Assembly (NCBI GenBank): GCA_964276095.1
Contig: CAXYDR010000003.1
Coordinates: 1,302,001 to 1,366,000, forward strand
Length of the DNA stretch: 64,000 bases
Direction of reading: 5' to 3'
Source of the DNA: GCA-2733415 sp964276095
Lineage (GTDB): Bacteria > Bacteroidota > Bacteroidia > Flavobacteriales > Flavobacteriaceae
Part shown: positions 17,665-25,111 of the stretch, one piece after another
How the letters are laid out: each line of letters begins with the position of its first letter
Position numbering within the stretch: position 1 is the stretch's first letter
The notes under the pieces: generated by a model
What the model was told of the DNA's origin: nothing
Databases searched by the model: none
Seen by the model: the letters and a program-made list of their open reading frames with translations, nothing else
Program-made: the position numbers and the translations under genes

Positions 17665-17700
17665 TTTGTGTTTCTTACGTCGAATAAAGTTGTATATTTG
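17665..17700 (+). promoter_or_regulatory. Candidate promoter of the DUF4254 gene
   Basis: TATATTTG at 17693-17700 matches the -7 element; TTTG at 17665-17668 lies 24 bp upstream. Predicted transcription would begin about 17706, which places the first candidate ATG (17711) almost at the 5' end and favours 17720. Confidence 0.55.
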
Positions 17701-17719
17701 ACCTCATAAAATGCAAATT

Positions 17720-18328
17720 ATGTTTACAGAAAAAGCGAATAAAATTTTTCAAGAAGTTATAGCAACATATCATATAGTTGATGATCCATATCAATCTTTT
17801 GAAAATATATATAACAAAGAAAACGACTTGTTAGGTCATTTGTTATATAGGAAATGTTGGATTGATACTGTACAATGGCATTATGAAGATATTATTCGTG
17901 ATCCTAATATTGATCCAGTAGAAGCTTTAGTTTTAAAGCGTAAAATAGATGCTTCTAATCAGGACAGAACTGATATGGTTGAATATATTGATAGTTACTT
18001 TTTAGAGCAATATAAATCAGCTTCAGCTAAAAGCGATGCTACTATAAATACAGAAAGTCCAGCTTGGGGAGTTGATAGATTGTCAATTTTAGCATTGAAA
18101 GTATATCATATGAATGAGGAAGCTACTCGTACAGAAGCTTCTGCAGATCATAGAGCTTCTTGTCAGGTTAAATTGGACATATTACTTGAACAACGTGTAG
18201 ATTTATCTACAGCTATTGATACGTTATTAAACGATATTAAAAGTGGAGATAAATACATGAAAGTGTATAAGCAAATGAAAATGTATAATGACGACGAGTT
18301 AAACCCAGTATTGCGTTCTCAAAAATAG
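17720..18328 (+). CDS. DUF4254 domain protein
   Basis: 202 residues from the ATG at 17720 (MFTEKANKIFQE); an in-frame ATG at 17711 is also possible but the promoter is too close. The protein is soluble, mostly helical and charged, with YHIVDDPYQSF, NDLLGHLLYRKCWIDTVQWHYEDIIRDPNI and ILALKVYHMNEEATR segments that fit DUF4254, a family of unknown function. In Bacteroidota it is commonly found beside a heptosyltransferase-like GT9 gene, as it is here (87 bp downstream), which suggests a role in lipopolysaccharide core or lipooligosaccharide assembly. No catalytic residues can be named. Confidence 0.85.
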   Translation: MFTEKANKIFQEVIATYHIVDDPYQSFENIYNKENDLLGHLLYRKCWIDTVQWHYEDIIRDPNIDPVEALVLKRKIDASNQDRTDMVEYIDSYFLEQYKSASAKSDATINTESPAWGVDRLSILALKVYHMNEEATRTEASADHRASCQVKLDILLEQRVDLSTAIDTLLNDIKSGDKYMKVYKQMKMYNDDELNPVLRSQK

Positions 18329-18344
18329 CATTATTAATGCTTTT
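18327..18344 (+). terminator. Weak terminator-like hairpin after the DUF4254 gene
   Basis: AGCATTA and TAATGCT pair around a single T, followed by TTTG. It begins within the stop codon; the stem is short and AT-rich. Confidence 0.35.
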
Positions 18345-18371
18345 GTTGGCCTGGTAAAACTCCATAATAGA

Positions 18372-18394
18372 GTCATACCGAGCATATCGAAGCG
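18372..18394. repeat. Possible copy of a dispersed intergenic repeat
   Basis: GTCATACCGAGCATATCGA followed by AGCG resembles the GTCAT-CCGAGC-TCGA sequences that I recall scattered through flavobacterial intergenic DNA. Only this one copy is in the window, so the assignment rests on memory. Confidence 0.3.
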
Positions 18395-18415
18395 TTTTTT
18401 AGTACCTTTCTCGGA

Positions 18416-19453
18416 ATGTCTAAATTACCAAAACATATATTAGTGATACGTCTCTCAGCAATGGGAGACGTTGCTATGTCTGTACCTGTTATAAATACTT
18501 TTGTAACAGAATATCCTGAAGTTAAAATCACCATTCTTACTCGAGCATTTTTTGCGCCTTTTTTTTCAGATATCCCCAATGTCACAGTTTTTGTCCCAGA
18601 CTTAAATAAGAAGCATAAAGGTTTTTTTGGTATCTGGAAATTGTCAAAAGAGTTACTGAAATTAAATATTGATGCAGTAGCCGATTTGCATAATGTATTG
18701 CGCTCTAATGTGTTAATACAATTACTACGTTTAAAGGGGATTCCATTCAAGCAAATTGATAAAGGTAGGGCAGATAAGAAGGCTTTAATAAGTCCAGAAA
18801 ATAAAATTTTAAAACAGTTAAAGACTAGTCATGAGCGTTATGCGGATGTGTTTAGAAGTCTTGGTTGTGATTTGATTTTGGAAGATGGGCAAGCATTACT
18901 AAAGAAGCCCATTTCTAGTTTAATTTTAGATTATATTGGTGATACTGAAAAAAAAATAATTGGTATAGCCCCTTTTGCAGCTCATAAAGGTAAAATGTAT
19001 CCTTTAGTTAAAATGAAGGAAGTGATTTCAGAGCTATCTAAAGATACTAATACTACCATTTTGTTATTTGGTGGAGGTAAGGAAGAAAAGGTACAGTTAG
19101 ATGAGATTTCGGAGCAGTATAGTAATGTGCTTAATATAACAGGGAGGTTTTCATTTGAAGAAGAATTAGCACTGATCTCTAATTTAAATATCATGCTTTC
19201 AATGGATTCTGGGAATGGTCATTTAGCAGCTATGTATGGAATTCCAGTAATTACTATTTGGGGAGTGACACATCCGTATGCTGGATTTGTACCTTTTAAT
19301 CAACCAGAAGAAAATCAGATAGTACCTGATTTGGGAAAATTTCCATTATTACCAACTTCCATTTACGGTAATAAATACCCTGAAGGTTACTTAGGATGTT
19401 TTGATACTATTTCACCAAGCAAAATAATAGCTGAAATAAAAAAAACGCCTTAA
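18416..19453 (+). CDS. Glycosyltransferase family 9 (heptosyltransferase-like)
   Basis: 345 residues. The N-terminus HILVIRLSAMGDVAMSVPVINTF is the GT9 signature (IRLSSLGDVxxxxP), VADLHNVLRS follows, and the C-terminal domain has IGIAPFAAHKGKMYPL, LLFGGGKEE, and LSMDSGNGHLAAMYGIPVITIWGVTHPYAGF, in which the DSGxxHLAA element binds the ADP-sugar donor. Such enzymes add heptose or a related sugar to the lipid A core on the cytoplasmic side of the inner membrane. The length fits ADP-heptose:LPS transferases. The acceptor is unknown; Bacteroidota cores differ from those of enterobacteria. It follows the DUF4254 gene and ends in a terminator. Confidence 0.93.
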   Translation: MSKLPKHILVIRLSAMGDVAMSVPVINTFVTEYPEVKITILTRAFFAPFFSDIPNVTVFVPDLNKKHKGFFGIWKLSKELLKLNIDAVADLHNVLRSNVLIQLLRLKGIPFKQIDKGRADKKALISPENKILKQLKTSHERYADVFRSLGCDLILEDGQALLKKPISSLILDYIGDTEKKIIGIAPFAAHKGKMYPLVKMKEVISELSKDTNTTILLFGGGKEEKVQLDEISEQYSNVLNITGRFSFEEELALISNLNIMLSMDSGNGHLAAMYGIPVITIWGVTHPYAGFVPFNQPEENQIVPDLGKFPLLPTSIYGNKYPEGYLGCFDTISPSKIIAEIKKTP

Positions 19454-19471
19454 AATTAATTAAGACGTTTT
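19440..19471. terminator. Bidirectional terminator of GT9 and the S74 protein gene
   Basis: AAAACGCCTTAA pairs with TTAAGACGTTTT (one mismatch) around a short AT loop, overlapping the GT9 stop codon and ending before the convergent 19495 gene. The left 25 bp are identical to the terminator at 21539-21563. Confidence 0.75.
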
Positions 19472-19494
19472 ATATAAATTAAAGTATTCGAATT

Positions 19495-21252
19495 TTATTT
19501 TTTTGATAAAAGTTTCATCAACAATTCGTTTTGCTTTTTTAATTCTTCTACAGAAGTTTTAAGTGCTTCAATTTGTTCTTGTTGCTCTTGAATTGCTTTT
19601 ACAGCTACAGGGATAATTTCAGAGTAATTTACACCTAAACGCTCATTCTCTTTTTTAACATAAACATCTTTCTGCTCCTCGCTAATTGGTTTCCAACTAT
19701 GAGAGGTAACAACTTCGCCTATTACTTGCTGTAAATCTTGAGCTAAGAATCCTATTTTAACTTCCTTTTCGTTATCAGGAACTATTGTTTTTCCGTGTTG
19801 CTCATTTTTCCACTTATAGCTAACAGGTTTAAGAAGCATGATTTCATTTAAACCATAGTTTAATGGTTTAATATCTTTTTTTAATCTAGCATCAGAGGTA
19901 TTAATAACACCATTTGAAGCAAATATTTCATTCCATCTAAAACTAGCTGTTCCTAAATCATATACTGCATCAGATAAAGGTAATAATGGTTGGTCAAAGT
20001 AAGTTTCAACAACACCATCACGAATAAACTCTATAGAACCTAATCCTATTTCCGTACCATCAGTACTACCATTATCTACATCTAATTCATGAGTAGTTGT
20101 CCAAGTAGATCCAATTGTAACATTACCAGTTCTATAAATATCATCAGATTCTGTTGAACCAGATTGAAATCTCCAATCATCATCACCAGATCCGATACTA
20201 GATAAATCTACAGAATTTCCGCTTTCTATAGATAAAGTTGTTCCTGCAAGAGATATGGTTTGATCATCAGTTCCACCAGCACCAGCAACTTGCCAAGTAG
20301 CGTTACCGTTAGCGTCAGAAGTTAATACATAACCGGCTTGTTCTTGCCCGTCTTCTAGTCTGAACATAAAAGTACCAGCTGTAGGCGCCGTCGCTTCAGT
20401 AACCAATATGTCATCTACTGCTGCTCCCCAATCATTATCACCTACATATTGAAATCTTATTGAGTAATTATCTCCTATTGTTACAGCTTGAGTGCTTGAG
20501 TAAGTGCTGTTTAAGGCATCCGTTGTAAGGTTCAATAATGTAGCAGTAACAGAAGCAGTAGTTTCGTTGTATAGTGTGGCAACAAAATTATCTGTAGCTC
20601 CTGAATAATCATCATATCCATAATTAAAAGAAATATCAACAGATGTGGTTGTAGGAGTAAAATTACCTTCTACAAATGTTTGATCTTGAACACATGAACT
20701 ACTATAATTTATATACACTCTATTTCCTGTACAGGTAGTACAAGATGCATTAGAACTAGTTGTTGATATATGCCAAATGTTTGGACTTACAGTACATCCA
20801 TTACCTCCGTTAAGTATATTAGTAATTCCTCCAGAAGAAAAGTCATTTGTATATAAAGTACTAGTTCCTCCAGATGAGGGAACAGTTGTTCCGGTAAGGT
20901 GTAATAAAGATGAAGGCGCTGTGTTACCTATACCTACATTTCCAGTGTTTGCGTTATACATATCAGTTCCTGAAACAGTCCAGTCTACATCTGCTCCAAA
21001 AGTAGCCCAACTTCCTCCATCGTAATACCAAAATCCAGGGGTTGTATCTGTTTCATAAACAAGTAATCCTGTGGCTGGGGTTCCAATAGCAAGTCTTTGC
21101 GCTTCGGTCATTCTTGGGATTAATAATCCACTTGTTGTAGATTGAATTTCTAACATTGAACTGGCATCGGGTGTTGTTGTGCCTATTCCTACTTGTGAAT
21201 AACTATGCGAAAGTGATAGCATAGCAACGAGTAATATTGCTTTTTTAATCAT
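19495..21252 (-). CDS. Secreted fibre-like protein with S74 self-cleaving chaperone domain
   Basis: 585 residues, minus strand. A signal peptide ends after SYSQ (residue 20). Residues 21-120 have the VGIGTTTPDASSMLEIQSTTSGLLIPRMT pattern common at the start of Bacteroidota surface proteins. Residues 130-290 look like a cysteine-containing jelly-roll insert (Cys153, 171, 174, 187). Residues 300-450 are beta-rich repeats with NVGIG/NVTIGS motifs. The C-terminal peptidase S74 chaperone begins at NTSDARLKKDI, keeping the Ser453-Lys458 dyad used for autocleavage in phage tailspikes, and ends in a trimer-forming coiled coil (about 545-585). Probably a trimeric surface protein processed during folding. 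No T9SS C-terminal domain is visible. No phage genes are nearby. Confidence 0.9.
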   Translation of the reverse strand: MIKKAILLVAMLSLSHSYSQVGIGTTTPDASSMLEIQSTTSGLLIPRMTEAQRLAIGTPATGLLVYETDTTPGFWYYDGGSWATFGADVDWTVSGTDMYNANTGNVGIGNTAPSSLLHLTGTTVPSSGGTSTLYTNDFSSGGITNILNGGNGCTVSPNIWHISTTSSNASCTTCTGNRVYINYSSSCVQDQTFVEGNFTPTTTSVDISFNYGYDDYSGATDNFVATLYNETTASVTATLLNLTTDALNSTYSSTQAVTIGDNYSIRFQYVGDNDWGAAVDDILVTEATAPTAGTFMFRLEDGQEQAGYVLTSDANGNATWQVAGAGGTDDQTISLAGTTLSIESGNSVDLSSIGSGDDDWRFQSGSTESDDIYRTGNVTIGSTWTTTHELDVDNGSTDGTEIGLGSIEFIRDGVVETYFDQPLLPLSDAVYDLGTASFRWNEIFASNGVINTSDARLKKDIKPLNYGLNEIMLLKPVSYKWKNEQHGKTIVPDNEKEVKIGFLAQDLQQVIGEVVTSHSWKPISEEQKDVYVKKENERLGVNYSEIIPVAVKAIQEQQEQIEALKTSVEELKKQNELLMKLLSKK

Positions 21253-21272
21253 GGGTAATTTTGTTAATTCGG

Positions 21273-21288
21273 TTTAACATATGTTAAA
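21273..21288. repeat. Perfect 16-bp palindrome at the S74 promoter
   Basis: TTTAACAT followed by ATGTTAAA lies just downstream of the -7 element, around the expected transcription start, where a repressor could bind. Confidence 0.5.
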
Positions 21289-21296
21289 ATATGCGG

Positions 21297-21323
21297 CAAA
21301 AATACTAATAATAAATTGCTCAA
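21297..21323 (-). promoter_or_regulatory. Promoter of the S74 protein gene
   Basis: On the minus strand TTG (21323-21321) and TATTTTTG (21304-21297) are separated by 16 bp, close to the Bacteroidota -33/-7 arrangement, 45 bp before the ATG. Confidence 0.6.
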
Positions 21324-21538
21324 CTTACTGTGAATCAGCCGAAAGACTTTTTTAGTCGATAAACTGTTTTATATTCGTTTAAAGGACGAAATACTCGACA
21401 TAAAACATGATTATTTGGGTAACGCTAGGTTTGAATAGTTGAAATATTGCTTCGTTTTCGAAGATTTGTTAATTTTACCGACTGAATTAGGATAGAATTT
21501 TTAACTGTAAATTTTATTATGTGTTATGTATAGCAAAC

Positions 21539-21572
21539 AAAAAACGCCTTAAAATTAATTAAGGCGCTTTTA
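21539..21572 (-). terminator. Terminator of the PaaE-like reductase gene
   Basis: CGCCTTAA pairs with TTAAGGCG around an AT loop, with A-tract and CTTTT flanks. Its left 25 bp repeat exactly at 19440-19464, on the other side of the S74 gene. Confidence 0.75.
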
Positions 21573-21595
21573 CGAATTATGATGTTTTGACTAAC

Positions 21596-22657
21596 TTACA
21601 CATTGTCAAAATCGATACTAATTTTTGAGCTTTTTGGGACTGCTTGACAGGCCAAAGTTAATCCTTCTTCAATTTCAGCATCCGTAAGAATGGAGTTTTT
21701 AAGTAATTGTACTTCACCTTCGGTAACCATACACATGCATGAGCTACAAACTCCACCTTGACATGAATACGGTGCGTCTATCCCTCCTTTTAATGCGGCA
21801 TCTAATAATGTTTCGTTTTCTTCTACTGTAATAGTGTTTTCTTCATCATCTACTAAAATAGTTACTTGAGCAGAACCATTAAAATCTTCTGAAGCAGAAA
21901 CTGGAGCTACTTCTTTTACAGATGCAGTAAAAAGTTCGTAATGAATCTGATTTTTTGAAATCCTATTTTCTTGTAAATTTTCAGAAACAAGATTAATCAT
22001 GGTTTCAGGTCCGCACAAATAAAAGCTATCAAAAGTGGTGTTCTTATGTTTGTTTTTAAGAATGTAATTTACTTTTTCAGTATCTATTCTTCCAAACAAA
22101 GCGTTACTTTCATTGGCTTGAGTATAAGTGTAATATACAAATAAGCGACCGAAATATTCTTTTTCTAATTGATGTAATTGCTCATGAAAAATAGTGTTTT
22201 CAGGAGTTTTGTTTCCGTATACTAATACAAATGAACTTTTAGGTTCATGTTTCAGAACATCTTTAATCATTGATAATACTGGAGTAATACCACTACCAGC
22301 AACAAAAGCTCCGTAGTTTTTTCTGTTATCAATGTTAGTCTGTAAGGTGAACTTTCCTTCTGGTATACCTACATCTAAATGCTCTCCTTCTTTTAATCGA
22401 GTGTTTGCATAGGTGGAAAAGATACCATCTTTTATTTGTTTGATGGCAACTCGTAATTCACCAGAATCTGGAGCTGAGCATATAGAGTATGATCTACGAA
22501 CTTCTTCTTTAAAGATATTGGTTCGGAATGTTACATACTGACCAGGAATAAAAGCGTAATCTTCTTTTAAATCTGCAGGGATATCTAAACTAATAGATAC
22601 CGTGTCAGCTGTTTCTTTTCGGATGTTATTTATACGAAGTGAATGAAATCTTCCCAT
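21596..22657 (-). CDS. PaaE-like ferredoxin/flavodoxin reductase with C-terminal 2Fe-2S domain
   Basis: 353 residues from the ATG at 22657 (MGRFHSLRINNIRKET); the open frame reaches 22720 but the extra 21 residues are unlike the family, and the promoter element at 22679 excludes them. Domains in order: FAD-binding barrel (GQYVTFRTNI, then RRSYSICSAP), NAD(P)-binding domain (FVAGSGITPVLSMIKD, LVYGNKTPENTIF, YLCGPETMI) and a plant-type 2Fe-2S domain with Cys residues in YSCQGGVCSSCMC and a fourth in LACQA. These proteins pass electrons from NAD(P)H to an oxygenase or desaturase; the partner is not in the window. PaaABCD subunits are absent, so phenylacetate epoxidation is not implied. Confidence 0.9.
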   Translation of the reverse strand: MGRFHSLRINNIRKETADTVSISLDIPADLKEDYAFIPGQYVTFRTNIFKEEVRRSYSICSAPDSGELRVAIKQIKDGIFSTYANTRLKEGEHLDVGIPEGKFTLQTNIDNRKNYGAFVAGSGITPVLSMIKDVLKHEPKSSFVLVYGNKTPENTIFHEQLHQLEKEYFGRLFVYYTYTQANESNALFGRIDTEKVNYILKNKHKNTTFDSFYLCGPETMINLVSENLQENRISKNQIHYELFTASVKEVAPVSASEDFNGSAQVTILVDDEENTITVEENETLLDAALKGGIDAPYSCQGGVCSSCMCMVTEGEVQLLKNSILTDAEIEEGLTLACQAVPKSSKISIDFDNV

Positions 22658-22678
22658 GAGTTGTAAACAAAATTTTGT

Positions 22679-22686
22679 CAAAAATA
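22679..22686 (-). promoter_or_regulatory. Candidate -7 element for the PaaE-like gene
   Basis: Minus-strand TATTTTTG matches TAnnTTTG, 21 bp before the ATG at 22657. No clear -33 element is visible. It supports the short gene start. Confidence 0.5.
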
Positions 22687-22743
22687 AATAATCTCTTTGG
22701 GATATAATATGATATTTCACATAAAATGATACCTAAGAAAATT

Positions 22744-22768
22744 ACATACATAAATAATTTATGTATGT
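22744..22768. promoter_or_regulatory. Perfect 25-bp palindrome, probable PadR operator
   Basis: Arms ACATACATAAAT and ATTTATGTATGT are exact reverse complements around one central A. The right arm overlaps the -7 element of padR. PadR regulators commonly bind ATGT...ACAT-type dyads, so autorepression is the simplest reading. Confidence 0.75.
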
Positions 22769-22771
22769 TTG
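22764..22771 (+). promoter_or_regulatory. -7 element of the padR operon promoter
   Basis: TATGTTTG matches TAnnTTTG and overlaps the palindrome by five bases. Transcription would begin near 22778, which rules out the in-frame ATG at 22726 and selects the ATG at 22789. Confidence 0.65.
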
Positions 22772-22788
22772 TAGCAGAATTTGAAACT

Positions 22789-23127
22789 ATGAGTAATTCA
22801 AAATTGTACAAAGGAAGCTTAGCAACCATCATTTTAAAACTGTTATCACAGCAAGATAAAATGTATGGTTACGAGATAACTCAAAAGGTAAAAGGATTGA
22901 CTAAAGGTGAGTTGAATATTACGGAAGGAGCGTTATATCCTGCGTTACATAAGCTAGAGGCAGAAGGTGTTTTAGAGGTAGAAGTAGTGCGTGTTGATAA
23001 CCGATTACGTAAATACTATAAGCTTACTGAAAAAGGAGAGAAAGAAACCGTGAGTAAATTGGCTGAATTAGAAGGATATATTAAAAACATGCAAGTATTA
23101 TTTAATCCTAAATTCGGTTTGGAATAA
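22789..23127 (+). CDS. PadR-family transcriptional regulator
   Basis: 112 residues, the typical size of short PadR proteins. It has the winged-helix features KLYKGSLATIILKLLSQQDKMYGYEITQKV, the recognition-helix region ITEGALYPALHKLEAEGVLEVE and the wing RLRKYYKLTEKGEKE, then a C-terminal dimerisation helix. The open frame extends to 22726, but the palindromic operator and -7 element lie inside that extension, so the ATG at 22789 is chosen. It should repress its own operon, which continues with a HAAS-like membrane protein one base after its stop. The inducing signal is unknown; many PadR proteins respond to small hydrophobic molecules or antibiotics. Confidence 0.93.
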   Translation: MSNSKLYKGSLATIILKLLSQQDKMYGYEITQKVKGLTKGELNITEGALYPALHKLEAEGVLEVEVVRVDNRLRKYYKLTEKGEKETVSKLAELEGYIKNMQVLFNPKFGLE

Positions 23128-23128
23128 T

Positions 23129-23782
23129 ATGAAACTATCAAAAGAACAATTACAGTTCATAGATGAACATTTAAAAGACAGGAAAATTGAGAGTTGGGAT
23201 GTACGTTATGAAATTGTAGATCATATTGCATGTTTAACTGAAGACCTTATGGAAGGAGGAGTGAATTTTGATGGTGCTATTATAGAAGTAAGGAAAACAT
23301 TTACGTTCAGGTACTTGCGAAAAATGCAATTTGAAAAACATAAAGCATTAACTAGAAGATTAAGAAAGAGTTTTGTTGCGGAGCTCAAAGAGAGCATTGT
23401 AGCTCCGGAATTTTTACTTAAAGTGTTGTTTTGTTCCTTAATAGTTGTAGTGTTTTATAAATTCGTTTCTGTTAATAGTATGGCAGGTTTACTTATGATA
23501 TTGTTATACAGTCCTACGTTTGTTCAGGTAAGAAGGATGATTGAAAATTATCAATTGTATGGAAAATCGTTGTTGATGAGTAATATTTCGGTTCAAGTAT
23601 TTAGTTTGCCAAGTGCGTTAATGCTGCCTATTTATATTGGAGGAGATAATATTATTAATAAATTTAGCATGGTTATATTGGTTATTACACTCTCTTTAAT
23701 TCCTGTGGCGTTAGTTTGGAATAGTTTGATTATTAAAGAAATGAAAAAGTTAAAAGAACAATATTTTTTAATTTATGAGTAA
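23129..23782 (+). CDS. Membrane protein with HAAS-like N-terminal motif, paralogue 1
   Basis: 217 residues. The N-terminal soluble part (about 1-90) has LSKEQLQFIDEHL and WDVRYEIVDHIACLTEDLMEGG, followed by four transmembrane helices (about 100-210). The D-V-R-x-E-[LI]-x-D-H-[IL] core is shared with the three other membrane proteins of this operon. It resembles the helical HAAS/permease-prefix domains that occur beside PadR regulators in other bacteria; this link is by pattern and context, not by a search. The gene begins one base after the PadR stop and overlaps the next gene by 8 bp. A role in sensing or in modulating PadR or the ABC exporter downstream is an inference. Confidence 0.75.
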   Translation: MKLSKEQLQFIDEHLKDRKIESWDVRYEIVDHIACLTEDLMEGGVNFDGAIIEVRKTFTFRYLRKMQFEKHKALTRRLRKSFVAELKESIVAPEFLLKVLFCSLIVVVFYKFVSVNSMAGLLMILLYSPTFVQVRRMIENYQLYGKSLLMSNISVQVFSLPSALMLPIYIGGDNIINKFSMVILVITLSLIPVALVWNSLIIKEMKKLKEQYFLIYE

Positions 23783-24557
23783 CATGAATTTATCAAAGGA
23801 AGAATTACAGTTTATAGATACGTATTTAAAAAATTCAGATGTTGTTTATACGGATGTCCGTTTGGAATTGACCGATCATATAGCTTCTGCTATTGAAGAA
23901 GAGTTAGAAGAAAATCCTAACGAAACTTTTTACGAGGTGTTTAAAAGGTACATGGTGTTTAATAAAAAGAGCTTGTTGAAAAACCATGAAGAACAGAAAG
24001 CTAAGTTGCGTGATAAAATTATCATACGCTTTGGAAAAGGATTTTTAGCTAAAGAGGTGATTTTTCTGATTGTATTAGCGGTGTTAACTCCTAGTTTTAT
24101 AGACTTGAGTTTTTCAAAAGATAGACTTGTTGGTGCTAATTTGTGTATAAGTATAATAGCAACTTTGTATTATTTTTTAAAGTTCCATAAAACAAAAAAA
24201 ACAAGTATTGGTGCGTCATTAATGAGTATTATGGTGATACCGATATATATATCTATTTATATTAATAATCCATTTGGATTATTCCTTATAGCAGCAGTGA
24301 TAATACTTGCTACATTATTGTATAAAAAAATAGAAAAAAGAATTAGTAAAGAGTGGTCAATTATATTTATGGTGTTATTTACTATGATTTGTGCCCCATT
24401 TTTTATTTTGTTTACTAAATGGTCCGAGCAATTTGTTACAGATAATATATTGGAAGGGTATTTCTTTTTCCAGTTAGTTATGTGGTATGTATTATTTAAA
24501 ACATTGCTAGTCTATAAAAAAGAATTAGATGTAAAATACAAAGGAATCTTTAGTTAG
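23775..24557 (+). CDS. Membrane protein with HAAS-like N-terminal motif, paralogue 2
   Basis: 260 residues; a second Met at 23784 is an alternative start. The N-terminus has LSKEELQFIDTYL and TDVRLELTDHIASAIEEELEENP, then a lysine-rich linker and about six hydrophobic segments, two more than paralogue 1. It overlaps paralogue 1 by 8 bp, showing coupled translation. It is followed by a 92-bp gap carrying one arm of a 12-bp inverted repeat and then the DUF2059 gene. Function is unknown; see the shared motif described for the operon. Confidence 0.75.
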   Translation: MSNMNLSKEELQFIDTYLKNSDVVYTDVRLELTDHIASAIEEELEENPNETFYEVFKRYMVFNKKSLLKNHEEQKAKLRDKIIIRFGKGFLAKEVIFLIVLAVLTPSFIDLSFSKDRLVGANLCISIIATLYYFLKFHKTKKTSIGASLMSIMVIPIYISIYINNPFGLFLIAAVIILATLLYKKIEKRISKEWSIIFMVLFTMICAPFFILFTKWSEQFVTDNILEGYFFFQLVMWYVLFKTLLVYKKELDVKYKGIFS

Positions 24558-24609
24558 TAATAGAGCAGGTAGCTTTTCGGTTACGAATATAGATGAGTAA
24601 ATGCTATTG

Positions 24610-24621
24610 GTCAGACAATAA
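24610..24621 (+). repeat. Left arm of a 12-bp inverted repeat flanking the DUF2059 gene
   Basis: GTCAGACAATAA here is the exact reverse complement of 25090-25101. The two arms bracket the DUF2059 gene that interrupts the run of membrane paralogues. Confidence 0.55.
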
Positions 24622-24649
24622 GTAAATAACAATATTAAATAAAAAACAG

Positions 24650-25084
24650 ATGAAAAAAATTATTTTATTAGGGGCGTTTTTAATCGCCTTCGCAGGACAA
24701 GCACAGGATGATACAGTTTTTAAGAGCGAAACTATTGAGTTTATAAAATTAACAGGAGCTACCGCAAGTTTAGAGTCCGCAATAGATCAGATAGGAATGA
24801 TGGTTCCTGATGCGAATAAAGCGACGTATAAAAAAGAAGCTAGTGCGACATTACCTGGATTATATGGTAAAATGGCAGAGTTGTATATGAAAGAATTTAC
24901 AGCTGCTGAAATTAAAGAATTAGTAGCTTTTTATAAAAGCCCCTTAGGAATAAAAATGGCTTCTAAACAAAACTCTTTAATGCAGCAAAGTATGGTGTTT
25001 GGTCAAACGTGGGGTATGGAGTTACAAGGGATAGCTCAAAAACATGTAGGAACAGTAAATGCAACACCAGAAAAAACAAACTAA
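24650..25084 (+). CDS. Secreted DUF2059 domain protein
   Basis: 144 residues. A signal peptide (MKKIILLGAFLIAFAGQAQ) is probably cleaved after residue 19. The mature part has the DUF2059 core YMKEFTAAEIKELVAFYKSPLGIKMASKQ and a final GQTWG segment, which are the conserved parts of this all-helical periplasmic family. No function is established. It is the only exported soluble protein in the PadR operon and lies between the second and third membrane paralogues, flanked by a 12-bp inverted repeat, which hints at later insertion. It might be a periplasmic partner of the membrane paralogues. Confidence 0.85.
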   Translation: MKKIILLGAFLIAFAGQAQDDTVFKSETIEFIKLTGATASLESAIDQIGMMVPDANKATYKKEASATLPGLYGKMAELYMKEFTAAEIKELVAFYKSPLGIKMASKQNSLMQQSMVFGQTWGMELQGIAQKHVGTVNATPEKTN

Positions 25085-25089
25085 TTAAA

Positions 25090-25101
25090 TTATTGTCTGA
25101 C
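25090..25101 (-). repeat. Right arm of the 12-bp inverted repeat flanking the DUF2059 gene
   Basis: TTATTGTCTGAC, reverse complement of 24610-24621, lies directly after the DUF2059 stop and 10 bp before the next gene. Confidence 0.55.
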
Positions 25102-25111
25102 AAATAGTATA

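Larger units (their letters stand above)
21253..21595. other. 343-bp intergenic region between the S74 gene and the PaaE-like gene
   Basis: It holds, from left to right, a 16-bp palindrome (21273-21288), a minus-strand promoter for the S74 gene (21297-21323), a stretch with only small hairpins (for example CTTCG-TTTT-CGAAG near 21450) and no convincing reading frame, and the terminator of the PaaE-like gene (21539-21572). Confidence 0.7.

Noticed and set aside
19495..21252. Prophage remnant carrying the S74 tail-fibre-like gene
   Set aside because: No other phage gene, integrase or attachment site is nearby, and the protein has a bacterial signal peptide.
22726..22788. Longer PadR N-terminus starting at 22726
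   Set aside because: The extension contains the palindromic operator and the -7 element, and its residues do not match PadR proteins.
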